DNA of 64,000 nt. It comes from Mycobacterium intracellulare ATCC 13950. GTDB taxonomy: Bacteria; Actinomycetota; Actinomycetes; Mycobacteriales; Mycobacteriaceae. The notes under the pieces were generated by a model. The model was not told the DNA's origin. It did no database searches and saw only the letters and a list, made by a program, of their open reading frames with translations. Positions 8,543-16,976 of this stretch are shown here, in pieces (the stretch's first letter is position 1; each line of letters opens with the position of its first letter). The stretch lies in NCBI RefSeq assembly GCF_000277125.1, contig NC_016946.1:5146001-5210000 (forward strand), in the 5' to 3' direction. Both the position numbers and the translations under genes were made by a program.

Positions 8543-9676
8543 CTAGAACAGCCTGCTGTCGGGCGGCGGGCCCGGCACCGGACGCAACAGGCCGTTCCCG
8601 GTGATCAGCGGCAGGTCCAGCGCGGAGAGCAGCCCGGGCGCGGCGGCGCACACGGCGGGGATGGCGTTGACCATCCTCGAGGAGCCCGCGATGCGCGCCC
8701 CCAGGTCGTGGTCGTGGTCTTCGGCCATCTCGAATTCGCAGCGCATGCTGGGGGAACCCTCGATCTCGACGCGGTACAACCCGCGGCCGGACGCCGGGCC
8801 GTAACCGAGGTCCTTCGGCTCGATGCAGATGCGGGGCTGGGGCCAGTCCGGGGCGATGTCGTCGCGCATGCGCGTCACGTGGTCGAGGACGAAGGTCGGT
8901 TTCCCCCCGACGTAACCGGTCAGCGTCGAGCGCATGGCCGCGATCGTTCCGGCCGCGATGTGCCCCGTTGGCGTGTCGAAAGATTCGCCGGCGGGGATCC
9001 GCTCGTTGGCCTCCTCGATGTTGTCGATCTTGACCCCCAACCCGGCGGCGAGCTGGTGCAACACGGGCCCCCAGCCGAAGGTGAAAATCCCCGGCTGGGC
9101 CGCGAAGGCCGGGTAGTCCGGTTGCTGCCCGAACCCGAGGATCTCGTAGACGGCGGAGCGGTCCGGGTAGGTCGCGTAGTTGAACATCTCGGTCACGCGC
9201 ACCGATTCGATCACCCGCGACACGCCGGTAAGCATCAGCGGCAGAACGTCGTTGGCGAATCCGGAGTCGATGCCGGTGGTGAAGAACGACACCCCGCCGT
9301 CGATCGCGGCCTGGCGCAGCGGCTCGGTGAACGCGGCGTCGACGGCGTCGGGAAAGACCAGCGGCACCACCGAACACGACACCACGTTCTTTCCGGCCCG
9401 CAGGATCGACACCATGTCCTCGACGGCGTCCAGCGGCCGCAGGTTGGCGGCGGCGGCGTACACCACGGCGTCGGCGTCGCCGGCGAGCATGGCCGCCGGA
9501 TCCTGGGTGGCCACCACGCCCACCGGCGCAATGCCGCACAGCTCCCCGGCATCTCGGCCGGCCTTGGCATCGCTGTGCACCACGACGTCGACCAGTTGCA
9601 GCTCCGGATGGTCGATCACGCCACGCAGGGCGACCACTCCCATGGACCCGGGCCCCCACACCCCCACCTTCAACAC
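8543..9676 (-). CDS. DapB-like NAD(P)H-dependent reductase family protein
   Basis: A 377-aa protein with an N-terminal Rossmann fold (KVGVWGPGSMG) and the layout of the dihydrodipicolinate-reductase-like proteins often annotated as NAD(P)H-dependent amine dehydrogenase family. It has ELCGI near residue 46, TGIDSGFANDVLP near 150 and FGWGP near 210. It is too long and too divergent to be DapB. The reaction is unknown. The start is GTG at 9676, with AGGAGA seven bases upstream, part of a 14-bp palindrome. Divergent from an IclR-like regulator gene. A paralogue with the same landmarks lies at 51534-52634. Confidence 0.8.
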   Translation of the reverse strand: MLKVGVWGPGSMGVVALRGVIDHPELQLVDVVVHSDAKAGRDAGELCGIAPVGVVATQDPAAMLAGDADAVVYAAAANLRPLDAVEDMVSILRAGKNVVSCSVVPLVFPDAVDAAFTEPLRQAAIDGGVSFFTTGIDSGFANDVLPLMLTGVSRVIESVRVTEMFNYATYPDRSAVYEILGFGQQPDYPAFAAQPGIFTFGWGPVLHQLAAGLGVKIDNIEEANERIPAGESFDTPTGHIAAGTIAAMRSTLTGYVGGKPTFVLDHVTRMRDDIAPDWPQPRICIEPKDLGYGPASGRGLYRVEIEGSPSMRCEFEMAEDHDHDLGARIAGSSRMVNAIPAVCAAAPGLLSALDLPLITGNGLLRPVPGPPPDSRLF

Positions 9677-9683
9677 GATTGTC

Positions 9684-9697
9684 TCCTAATATTAGGA
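9684..9697. promoter_or_regulatory. palindrome between divergent reductase and regulator genes
   Basis: TCCTAATATTAGGA is a perfect 14-bp palindrome in an AT-rich spot. It overlaps the Shine-Dalgarno of the minus-strand reductase (start 9676) and lies 41 bases upstream of the regulator start at 9739. Position and symmetry fit an operator for the adjacent IclR-like protein. Binding is inferred. Confidence 0.5.
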
Positions 9698-9738
9698 CAT
9701 ATATTCTGGCATTTTGGACGGATCGTAGGGAGGCGGCG

Positions 9739-10629
9739 GTGGCTACGTCAATGGCGCAGGCGCGCGGCGAACCACGCCCCAAATCGCCGCCGACGGCGCG
9801 GGTGATGGATGTCCTTGCCGCCCTGGCGAATTCGCCGGGTGGGCTCACATCGGCGGAACTGGCAAAACGTTGCGCCATCAGCACCTCGACGTGCGCCCTC
9901 GTGCTGGCCGAGTTGGAACGGCGCGCCTGGGTGGCGCGGCGCGGGGATCGTCGCTACGTGCTGGGCAGCGGGCTGTTCGGGCTGGTGCACGGGCTGCGCG
10001 AGCAGTTTCCGCTGCTGGACCGCGGGCGCGACGCGCTGCGCTTCCTGCACGACAGGCTCGGCGCGGGCTGCTCGATGTCGAAGATCGGCGCCCGGCACCT
10101 GATCACCGTCGACACGGTCGGCCACGGCACCGACGGCGAACACGCTGTGGGCCAGCGCTTCCCCATCGACCCGCCCTTCGGCCTGGTGGCCATGGCCTGG
10201 CGCGACGAGGATTTCGTCCAGGCCTGGCTGCATCGCGTGATGCCCCGGCTCACCCGCGCCGAAATCTCCGAGCACCAGCGTGTGCTCGCCGATATCCGTG
10301 CCCGCGGCTATGGCGCGTGGCGCTTCGACGACACCCACCAGTCGCTGCACCATCGGCTGGCCGAGGTGCTGGCCTCGCTGGAGCCGACGGCCCACGTCAC
10401 GCGTCAGCTCACCACGCTGATGACGATGGTGACGCTGCGGTCGGTCACCGATGTCCTCGAAACGGACTTGGCCACCGCCGAATTCGTCGTGCTGCCGATC
10501 TTCTCCCCCGATGGCCAGCCGGAGTATCAGATCGAGATCCACCTGGGCCACGCCACCGGGTTGACCCTGCCCGAGCTCGACGCCGCGCTCCGCCACGCCC
10601 AGCGGCTGCTCACCGCGGCGGTCGGCTGA
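9739..10629 (+). CDS. IclR-like winged-helix transcriptional regulator
   Basis: A 296-aa protein. Residues about 20-75 form a winged helix-turn-helix (ARVMDVLAALANSPGGLTSA, then LAKRCAISTSTC) like IclR-family regulators. The rest is an effector-domain-like region that departs from canonical IclR ligand domains. It probably controls the divergent DapB-like reductase gene. AGGGAGG at 9727-9733 lies 5 bases ahead of the GTG at 9739, which decides the start over the ATG at 9751 and the upstream TTG at 9679. The palindrome at 9684-9697 is a candidate binding site. Pirin follows after 25 bases. Confidence 0.75.
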   Translation: MATSMAQARGEPRPKSPPTARVMDVLAALANSPGGLTSAELAKRCAISTSTCALVLAELERRAWVARRGDRRYVLGSGLFGLVHGLREQFPLLDRGRDALRFLHDRLGAGCSMSKIGARHLITVDTVGHGTDGEHAVGQRFPIDPPFGLVAMAWRDEDFVQAWLHRVMPRLTRAEISEHQRVLADIRARGYGAWRFDDTHQSLHHRLAEVLASLEPTAHVTRQLTTLMTMVTLRSVTDVLETDLATAEFVVLPIFSPDGQPEYQIEIHLGHATGLTLPELDAALRHAQRLLTAAVG

Positions 10630-10654
10630 CCCGCCCGGGCATTACGCTGGGATC

Positions 10655-11380
10655 ATGTCTGCCACCGCGGAGATCCGCCGCGCGGCCGATCGGGCCGTCA
10701 CCACCACGCCGTGGTTGACCTCCCGGCACTCGTTCTCCTTCGGCGACCACTACGACCCGGACAACACCCACTACGGGTTGCTGTTGGTCAACAACGACGA
10801 CATCGTCTCCCCCGGAACGGGATTCGACACGCACCCGCACCGGGACATGGAAATCGTGACCTGGGTGCTGCGCGGCGAACTGTCCCATCGCGACTCCACC
10901 GGCAACCACGGGGTCGTCTATCCCGGACTGGCGCAACGCATGTCGGCCGGCAGCGGCATCCTGCACTCCGAGCGCAACGACTCCCCCAGCGAGCCGGTGC
11001 ATTTCGTGCAGATGTGGGTGGTACCCGACGAGTCCGGCATCGACCCGAGCTACCAACAGCACGAGATCGACCCGAAAATGCTGGACGACAACCTGGTGAC
11101 GATCGCCTCAGGCATCCCCACCCACGACGCGGCCATCACCCTGCACAACCGCCACGCCGCGCTGCACGGCACGCGCCTGCGGGCCGGGGCGGCCGCGCAC
11201 CTCCCGGCCGCGCCCTACCTGCATCTTTTCCTGGCCCGCGGCCGGGTCAGCGTCGAAGGGATCGGGGAGTTGCACGCGGGCGACGCCGTGCGATTGACCG
11301 ACGCCGACGGCCGCCGCGCGGCGGCGAGCGAGCCCTCGGAACTGCTGCTGTGGGAGATGCACGCCAAGCTGGGCGACTGA
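10655..11380 (+). CDS. pirin family protein (Rv0181c-like)
   Basis: A 241-aa cupin of the pirin family. The metal ligands can be read as His60 and His62 in THPHRDMEI, His104 and Glu106 in ILHSERN. The N-terminal half carries this site; the C-terminal cupin half lacks it. Bacterial pirins include quercetinase-like dioxygenases and redox-sensing regulators of metabolism; the role in mycobacteria is not settled. In M. tuberculosis it follows sigG directly, while here three genes separate them. The Rv0180c-like membrane protein gene follows on the same strand. Confidence 0.9.
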   Translation: MSATAEIRRAADRAVTTTPWLTSRHSFSFGDHYDPDNTHYGLLLVNNDDIVSPGTGFDTHPHRDMEIVTWVLRGELSHRDSTGNHGVVYPGLAQRMSAGSGILHSERNDSPSEPVHFVQMWVVPDESGIDPSYQQHEIDPKMLDDNLVTIASGIPTHDAAITLHNRHAALHGTRLRAGAAAHLPAAPYLHLFLARGRVSVEGIGELHAGDAVRLTDADGRRAAASEPSELLLWEMHAKLGD

Positions 11381-11436
11381 GACATGGAGGGCCGGCGACG
11401 CAGCCCATAGAGTGGGCACGACAGACAGGAGTCGGC

Positions 11437-12861
11437 ATGCCTCAGTCGCACGCGCAGCACGCGGCGCCCAATCCCAAGCACAACATCAAGGCGATCCGCA
11501 CCGTGCGGTTCTGGGCGGCGCCCCTGATCATCACGTTGGCGCTGATGTCGGCGCTGTGCGCGCTCTACCTCGGCGGCATCTTGAACCCGAGCACCAACCT
11601 GCACCATTTCCCCATCGCGGTGGTGAACGAGGACGCCGGCCCCGGGGGCGCGCAGATCACCGACCGGCTGGTCAATGGGTTGGACAAGAACAAGTTCGAC
11701 GTCCGCGTGCTCTCCCGCGGCGAGGCCAAACGTCAACTGGACACGGGCCGGGTCTACGGGTCGGTCGTGATACCGCCCAGCTTCTCGTCCAAGCTGCGGG
11801 ACTTCGGGACCAGCGCCGTGGCGCCGATCCGCGCCGAACGGCCGTCGATCACCGTCTCCACCAACCCGCGGGCCGGCACGCTGGGCGCGAGCATCGCCGG
11901 CCAAACCCTCAGCACGGCCATGGGGATGGCCAACGGCATAGCGGGGCAACGGGTTACGGCGGAGGTCGCCGCGCAGACCGGCGGCGCGCCGCTACCCGGC
12001 GCGGCCCAGGTGGGGCTGGCCGCCCCCATCGAGATCCAGTCGGTCGTCTACAACCCGCTGCCCAATGGCACCGGCAACGGACTGTCCGCGTTCTATTACG
12101 CGCTGCTGCTCCTGCTTGCCGGGTTCACCGGCAGCATCGTGGTCAGCACGCTGGTCGACGCGCTGCTCGGCTACGTGCCCGCCGAATTCGGCCCGGTGTA
12201 CCGATTCGCCGAGCAGGTCAGGATCTCGAGATTCCAGACGCTGCTGCTCAAGTGGGCCATGATGGTGCTGCTCGGACTGCTCACCTCGGCGGTGTACGTC
12301 TGGATCGCCGACGCGCTCGGCATGCCCATCGATCTCAGTTGGCAACTCTGGGCGTTCGGCGTGTTCGCGATCGCCGCGGTGGGCATCACGTCCAGTTCGC
12401 TGCTCTCGGTGCTCGGCACCGCGGGGATGTTGGTGAGCATGCTCATCTTCGTGATCCTCGGCCTGCCGTCGGCCGGAGCCACGGTGCCGCTGGAGGCGAC
12501 GCCGTCCTTCTTCCGATGGCTGGCCGAATTCGAGCCGATGCATCAGGTTTTCCTGGGCGCGCGATCGCTGCTGTACTTCGGCGGCCGCGGGGATGCGGGC
12601 CTGAGCCAGGCGCTGACCATGACGGCGGTGGGCCTCGTCATCGGCCTGCTGCTCGGCGGCATCGTCACGCACCTCTACGACCGCAAGGGCTTTCACCGGA
12701 TCCAGGGCGCGGCCGCCCTGGCGCTCGCGCAGGAACACCAGGCTCAACACAAGGCCCGCCGCGGCAAGCGGGCCGAGCCCGCCGCCACCGAGTCGGCGCC
12801 GGCCGCCACCGAATCAACCCCGGACGTCGCCGAGCCCGAAAGTTCCAGCGAACAAACGTAA
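11437..12861 (+). CDS. YhgE/Pip-type membrane protein (Rv0180c-like)
   Basis: A 474-aa membrane protein with one N-terminal transmembrane helix (about residues 25-45), a roughly 170-residue extracytoplasmic domain containing VVNEDAGP and GSVVIPPSFSS, then about five transmembrane helices from residue 220 to 420 and a charged, Ala/Pro/Glu-rich cytoplasmic tail. This is the ABC-2/YhgE-Pip fold seen in ESX-type and MmpL-linked helper proteins and phage-infection proteins. The transported substrate is unknown. AGGAG at 11427-11431 is 5 bases from the ATG at 11437; the frame is open further upstream through pirin in another frame, which is not used. Confidence 0.85.
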   Translation: MPQSHAQHAAPNPKHNIKAIRTVRFWAAPLIITLALMSALCALYLGGILNPSTNLHHFPIAVVNEDAGPGGAQITDRLVNGLDKNKFDVRVLSRGEAKRQLDTGRVYGSVVIPPSFSSKLRDFGTSAVAPIRAERPSITVSTNPRAGTLGASIAGQTLSTAMGMANGIAGQRVTAEVAAQTGGAPLPGAAQVGLAAPIEIQSVVYNPLPNGTGNGLSAFYYALLLLLAGFTGSIVVSTLVDALLGYVPAEFGPVYRFAEQVRISRFQTLLLKWAMMVLLGLLTSAVYVWIADALGMPIDLSWQLWAFGVFAIAAVGITSSSLLSVLGTAGMLVSMLIFVILGLPSAGATVPLEATPSFFRWLAEFEPMHQVFLGARSLLYFGGRGDAGLSQALTMTAVGLVIGLLLGGIVTHLYDRKGFHRIQGAAALALAQEHQAQHKARRGKRAEPAATESAPAATESTPDVAEPESSSEQT

Positions 12862-12900
12862 TTCGCACGTGGCCCCAGCGTCATCGGCTCGTTATCTTTA

Positions 12901-12929
12901 TTGACAGTGTGACTAATGAGGCTGATGAT
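12901..12929 (+). promoter_or_regulatory. promoter of lprO
   Basis: TTGACA at 12901-12906 is a perfect -35, followed after 17 bases by GATGAT at 12924-12929. This would start transcription about 12936, a few bases before the ATG at 12950. The pattern fits a SigA-type promoter. It implies that lprO is not only a read-through product of the upstream membrane protein gene. Confidence 0.55.
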
Positions 12930-12967
12930 GTCTCTGTTGCATCCAGATCATGGCCGAAAGGGCTATC

Positions 12968-14050
12968 GTGCTGACCCGACGCGCCAGCTTCCGCCGGCTG
13001 GCGGCGTGCTGCACCGCCCTCCTCGCCTGCTTCACGCTGGCCGCCACCAACGGGCTGCCCCTGGCGCGAGCCGCCGACGGGCGCGATCTGCTCGCCAACG
13101 CCATCGGCAGCACCCGCGGTTCCTACCTGGTGTACAACTTCGGCCCCGGCCATCCCGCGCCGATGCTCAACGCCGCCGGCAGCTGGTATGAGATGAACAA
13201 CGGCGGCCACCTGATGATCATCAAGAACGCGGCCGGACGTCTCTCACCGCACCTGCTGGTCGACACGCACCAGGGCGACCAGGCCCGCTGCGAGAACAAT
13301 CCCGGCGCCCGCACCGGGGAGGGGCTGTGGCAGGCCTCGGAGCTCTACACACCGCTGCAGGCGTGGCAACGCATGGGCCAGCCGACGATCGCGATCAACG
13401 CCAACTTCTTCGACGTGCGCGGGCAAAAGGGCGGTTCGTGGCGCCAGACCGGGTGCAGCTCACCGTTGGGCGCCTTCGTGGACAACACCAATGGCCGGGG
13501 CCGCGCCAACCAGGCGGTCACGGGCACCCTCGCCTATCCCGGCAAGCAGGGTCTCTCCGGCGGCGGCGAGAGCTGGAGCGCGCTGACGACGATGATCCTG
13601 CCGTCCGGCGGCGCGCCGTATGTGGTGTGGCCCAAGACAAAAAAGGACTACGACGCCGCGACCCCGGTCGTCCAGGATCTGCTCAGCAAGAACGAGAGGT
13701 TCGTGGCGGTGTCGGGCATCGGGCTGCTGGCACCCGGCAACACCGAACAGCTGCACGACGGCGGGCCCAGCGCCGCGCGAACGGCGTTGGCCTACGCGCG
13801 GCAAAAGGACGAGATGTACATCTTCGAGGGCGGCAACTACACCCCGGACAACATGCAGGACCTCTTCCGCGGGCTGGGCAGCGACAACGCCGTGCTGCTC
13901 GACGGCGGTGGCTCCTCGGCGATCGTGCTGCGCCGTGACACCGGCGGCATGTGGGCCGGCGCCGGCTCCCCCAGGGGGTCGTGCGACACCCGACAGGTAC
14001 TCTGCGACTCACACGAGCGGGCGCTGCCGAGCTGGCTCGCGTTCAACTAA
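12968..14050 (+). CDS. lprO: LprO: exported phosphodiester-glycosidase-like (NAGPA domain) protein
   Basis: A 360-aa exported protein. An Arg-rich start and hydrophobic segment (ALLACFTLAA) form a signal peptide; LLAC is a possible lipobox, and cleavage after PLARA is an alternative. The C-terminal 200 residues match the NAGPA / phosphodiester glycosidase domain: INANFFD, FVAVSGIGLL, FEGGNYTPDN and the DGGGSSA motif near the end. The domain cleaves or binds sugar phosphodiesters in other bacteria; the target in mycobacteria is unknown. GTG at 12968 is preferred because GAAAGGG at 12955-12961 precedes it; ATG at 12950 adds six residues but has no ribosome site. Matches Rv0179c by position. Confidence 0.82.
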   Translation: MLTRRASFRRLAACCTALLACFTLAATNGLPLARAADGRDLLANAIGSTRGSYLVYNFGPGHPAPMLNAAGSWYEMNNGGHLMIIKNAAGRLSPHLLVDTHQGDQARCENNPGARTGEGLWQASELYTPLQAWQRMGQPTIAINANFFDVRGQKGGSWRQTGCSSPLGAFVDNTNGRGRANQAVTGTLAYPGKQGLSGGGESWSALTTMILPSGGAPYVVWPKTKKDYDAATPVVQDLLSKNERFVAVSGIGLLAPGNTEQLHDGGPSAARTALAYARQKDEMYIFEGGNYTPDNMQDLFRGLGSDNAVLLDGGGSSAIVLRRDTGGMWAGAGSPRGSCDTRQVLCDSHERALPSWLAFN

Positions 14051-14744
14051 CCACGGCCGCAGCGCCTTTCGTTGCACCGGGCCCGAACCTGAAGATCAGC
14101 AGGCTCGTCGCTATCACCGCCGCGGCCACGACGAACACCGGGGCGACCGTGTACCTCGACATCGTCGCGCCGACGAAGGCGCCGGCGCCCATCGTGACGA
14201 CAACGCCGACCCGCAGCCTTTGGCGCTCACCGGTGCCGCCAGCCAGCCGGCTGTCCAGGCCGAGGCTGACGATCGTCGATGTCAGCACGGTGGTGGAGAG
14301 TTCCGGGATGCCGAACTGGCGCGCGCTCGAGTGCTGCAGCCCGAACGTCACGGCGAGGATGCCGATCATGACGAGGGTGGAATTCCGTTGGTAGGTCAGC
14401 ACTCCCGCGCCCGCCAGGATCGACACGGTAACCAGCAGGACGATCTCCGTGGCCAGCACCGTGGTGATCCACGCCCGCGTCCGTTCGCCGAAATGCCGGG
14501 ACAGCCGGCCGCTGAGCACGGTGGTGCACACGAAGGTCGGCAGGGCGACCACGACGGCGGTCAGGTCGATGCTGGTTCTCGGCGCCAGCCAGAAACCCAG
14601 GAAGATCACGTTGCCGGTCATGTTGGCGACGAACACGTGGCCGAGCACCAGGATACTGATCGCGTCGGCCAGTCCCGTCGCGAACGTCAGCAACAGCAGC
14701 GCCGCCACCGTCGATCGTTGTGAGACCGGTGAGGTAACCGCCAT
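14043..14744 (-). CDS. YoaK/DUF1275 family membrane protein
   Basis: A 233-aa protein with six hydrophobic segments and the conserved opening ATGLADAISILVLGHVFVANMTGN of the DUF1275 (YoaK) family, followed by FGLQHSSARQFG near residue 135. Members are inner-membrane proteins with no settled function. ATG at 14744 gives the usual family length; the frame extends upstream across the Mce-associated genes but is not coding there. Its stop overlaps the end of lprO by 8 bases in a tail-to-tail layout. This gene is not present between Rv0178 and Rv0179c in M. tuberculosis. Confidence 0.85.
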   Translation of the reverse strand: MAVTSPVSQRSTVAALLLLTFATGLADAISILVLGHVFVANMTGNVIFLGFWLAPRTSIDLTAVVVALPTFVCTTVLSGRLSRHFGERTRAWITTVLATEIVLLVTVSILAGAGVLTYQRNSTLVMIGILAVTFGLQHSSARQFGIPELSTTVLTSTIVSLGLDSRLAGGTGERQRLRVGVVVTMGAGAFVGATMSRYTVAPVFVVAAAVIATSLLIFRFGPGATKGAAAVVS

Positions 14745-14782
14745 GGGGTGCAGTCTATTTCGGCGTGCCCGTGGCTGCGGCG

Positions 14783-15487
14783 TCAGGTTTTCGGTGTCAG
14801 ATCCAGCGAGGTGATCGTCGTCATCCTGGTCACCAGCCAGCGGCTCTTTTGACGCTTCATGAACAGCCGATAGGACAGGTACTTCAGCGACGGCACGTTC
14901 TTGGTCAGCGGGCTGGTCGACGTGGTGTTGGTGTAGATGATGACCACGGCGTTGTTGTCGTCGAGCGATTCGACCGCCGCGCCGGTGACGTCGGTGTGGT
15001 TGGTGATCTTGGCCTGTTTGTTGGGCGCCACGATGGCGTCGACGAATTTGCGGTACTGCGCCGCGAAATCGCCGGTGAGATAGGCGGATGCGCGGTCGGC
15101 GAGGGTGTCCATGTTTTCCGGGGTGTAGGTCCACAGCGTGGTGATCGCGTTGGCCGCCGTGCGCGCGACGTTGATTTTCGTTTCGGCGACGGCCCGGTCG
15201 GTTAGGTAGGGCTGCACCATCGCGCCGGCGAACCCGGCGGAGCCGACGAACAGCACGGCGGCGACCAGGGCGACGATTGCCCATGCCTTGCCGGCGAGGC
15301 GCCGCTTGCGTGGCGCCGGCGCCGGGGCGTCCGCCGCCTGCTCGCCGGCGTCCTCGGTAGCCTCGGCGTCGGTGGCGTCGTCGGTGGCCCCGGCGTCGCC
15401 GTCGTCCGGCGCCGCAACGGTCGCCTCGTCAACGGTCGCCTCGTCCTCGGCGGTCAGATCACCTGCTGCAGGTTGCTGATCTTCCAC
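14783..15487 (-). CDS. mam1D: Mce-associated membrane protein (Rv0178-like)
   Basis: A 234-aa protein with an acidic, Ala/Asp/Glu-rich N-terminal 60 residues, a transmembrane helix at about 67-95 and a periplasmic domain of the Mce-associated (VirB8/NTF2-like) type with YLTGDFAAQYRKFVDAI. It is the last gene of the mce1 operon. In other mycobacteria such proteins stabilise or assist the Mce transporter at the membrane. The start is GTG at 15487, overlapping the previous gene by 34 bases. I keep the long overlap because no better-placed start with the full acidic leader is available. Confidence 0.85.
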   Translation of the reverse strand: MEDQQPAAGDLTAEDEATVDEATVAAPDDGDAGATDDATDAEATEDAGEQAADAPAPAPRKRRLAGKAWAIVALVAAVLFVGSAGFAGAMVQPYLTDRAVAETKINVARTAANAITTLWTYTPENMDTLADRASAYLTGDFAAQYRKFVDAIVAPNKQAKITNHTDVTGAAVESLDDNNAVVIIYTNTTSTSPLTKNVPSLKYLSYRLFMKRQKSRWLVTRMTTITSLDLTPKT

Positions 15488-16008
15488 TGGTTACCTTCCT
15501 GCGTCGCGGTTGCCGCCCAACGATTGGCGTTCTCCAAAACCTGTTTCTCGTCCGGTGATTTCGTGGTGATGGCCGTGGCCACCATGACATTGGCGCTGCC
15601 GTCGTCGTTCCATCGCTCCAGGCCGGCGTCGAGCACGCTGCCCGTGGCCGGTTCGGCACGGGCGACCTGAAGCAGGATCTCGTTGGCGTTCTTCTCGTAC
15701 TGCTTGGCGAAATCGCCGGTCGCCTGGGCGAGTATCCGGTTCACGTAGTCGTTGGCGTGAAATGGGTCGATGGAGGTGAACTGCGTCATGAATCCGGTCA
15801 CGTAGGTGAGCACCTCGCGGTCCCGGGACGCGGCGCGCGCCCGGGATTCGTGAGAGCCCCACATCAGCGCGCAAACGCTGATCGCCGCGACCATCAGCAC
15901 CGCCGCCACCGTGGCGGCCAGCGGCACCAGCCATCCTTGCCGCGGCGGCACCGGGTGCTCGACGAGCAGTGGCCGCTCACCGGGCGTGAACTTGCGGCGC
16001 GGGCTCAT
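15454..16008 (-). CDS. mam1C: Mce-associated membrane protein (Rv0177-like)
   Basis: A 184-aa protein with a basic N-terminus, one transmembrane helix at about 27-50 and a periplasmic Mce-associated domain. YVTGFMTQFTSI and ATGDFAKQYEKNANEI are shared in kind with the neighbouring paralogues. The ATG at 16008 overlaps the stop of the upstream gene as ATGA (16005-16008), which fixes the start. It probably forms a complex with the other three mce1-associated proteins and the Mce1 transporter. No enzymatic motif is seen. Confidence 0.87.
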   Translation of the reverse strand: MSPRRKFTPGERPLLVEHPVPPRQGWLVPLAATVAAVLMVAAISVCALMWGSHESRARAASRDREVLTYVTGFMTQFTSIDPFHANDYVNRILAQATGDFAKQYEKNANEILLQVARAEPATGSVLDAGLERWNDDGSANVMVATAITTKSPDEKQVLENANRWAATATQEGNQWKISNLQQVI

Positions 16009-16976
16009 TTGCCGTTCCCCGGCGGCTTCGGCTTGGACAGCACGGTGAGATCGTCGACGCGCCAAGCGTTTCCGCCGCCCTTGGCGAAGTTCACCCGCAC
16101 GGTTGCGCTGATGTAGCGCACCTCGGGTGCCGCGCCGCGCCGTCCCTGCATGAACAGCAGCATGGTGGCCCGGTTCGGGGCGGCCGATTCGATCGAGCTG
16201 TTGGTGACCCAGTACTCGTTGATGACCGGGGTGCCCTTGCGCACCAGGTCCTGCTGGGCCGCCAACTGTCCGCGGTACTTGTCGGTCGCCAGCGACTGCG
16301 CCCGGGCGAAGTCGTCCTGCAGCGACTTGGGGTCATACGTCAGCATCTGGGCCACGATCTTGGGCCCCTGCGTGGCGATTTCGGCGCGGGTCTGATCGCT
16401 CGCCCGCTGTGGGGCGTACCCCGCGCCGTAGCTGAGCGCGGCGCCGCCCAGGCACACCGCCGTCGCGGCCAGCACCGCGCCCGCGGCCCAGCGCCGGACG
16501 TTCCGGGGCGCCTGGTCCGGCTGCAGGCGTCGCGCCTCGGTGCGCGCCACCATGTCGGCGAACGTGCGGCGACGCGAATCCCACAGCGGCCACAGCCATC
16601 CCACCACCGTCGCGGTGTCGAGCAGGTGGACGACGTCGCGCAGCAGCAGCGTCCACGGCCCCGCGGCCTCACCGCCGCGACGCGTCACGGCGATGCCCGC
16701 CACGCCGCGGCCCAGGCTCCAGCCGAGGATGGTCGGCAGCAGCAACCGGTTGACCAGCATCGCCAGGACGGCGAGTCCCATGACGCAGATGGACACCCAC
16801 CACCACACGCCGCGCGCCGGCACCGTGAGCGACACCAACGCCAGCGTCGCCAGCACCGCCACGCCCGGCAGCACGTCGATGGCGAAGGCGCCGACACGAG
16901 AATGCCAGGGCGCCAAGGCTTCCCGCGGTGGCTCTGGGACGTCCGTGGGTGCAGTCTGTTCGACCACCACCGTCAC
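16005..16976 (-). CDS. mam1B: RDD-domain Mce-associated membrane protein (Rv0176-like)
   Basis: A 323-aa fusion. Residues about 20-155 are an RDD domain with Arg/Asp-containing membrane helices (AFAIDVLPG, RRRTFADMVARTEARR). A further helix at about 165-190 leads into a periplasmic Mce-associated domain (LTYDPKSLQDDFARAQSLAT). The RDD module is found in several Mce loci and is of unknown role, possibly ion or subunit related. Start at 16976 overlaps the stop of the Rv0175-like gene by 4 bases, and its stop overlaps the next start by 4 bases. Confidence 0.88.
   Translation of the reverse strand: MTVVVEQTAPTDVPEPPREALAPWHSRVGAFAIDVLPGVAVLATLALVSLTVPARGVWWWVSICVMGLAVLAMLVNRLLLPTILGWSLGRGVAGIAVTRRGGEAAGPWTLLLRDVVHLLDTATVVGWLWPLWDSRRRTFADMVARTEARRLQPDQAPRNVRRWAAGAVLAATAVCLGGAALSYGAGYAPQRASDQTRAEIATQGPKIVAQMLTYDPKSLQDDFARAQSLATDKYRGQLAAQQDLVRKGTPVINEYWVTNSSIESAAPNRATMLLFMQGRRGAAPEVRYISATVRVNFAKGGGNAWRVDDLTVLSKPKPPGNGK

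Noticed and set aside
8388..9884. 498-aa minus-strand frame across the reductase gene and the 57-bp repeat
   Set aside because: It is another frame of the region coding for the DapB-like protein; its sequence is Arg/Gly/Ala-rich with no domain, and its tail is only the translated repeat.
10711..11436. N-terminal extension of the Rv0180c-like protein through the pirin gene
   Set aside because: Frame is merely open; the ATG at 11437 with AGGAG five bases upstream and the normal membrane-protein N-terminus start there.
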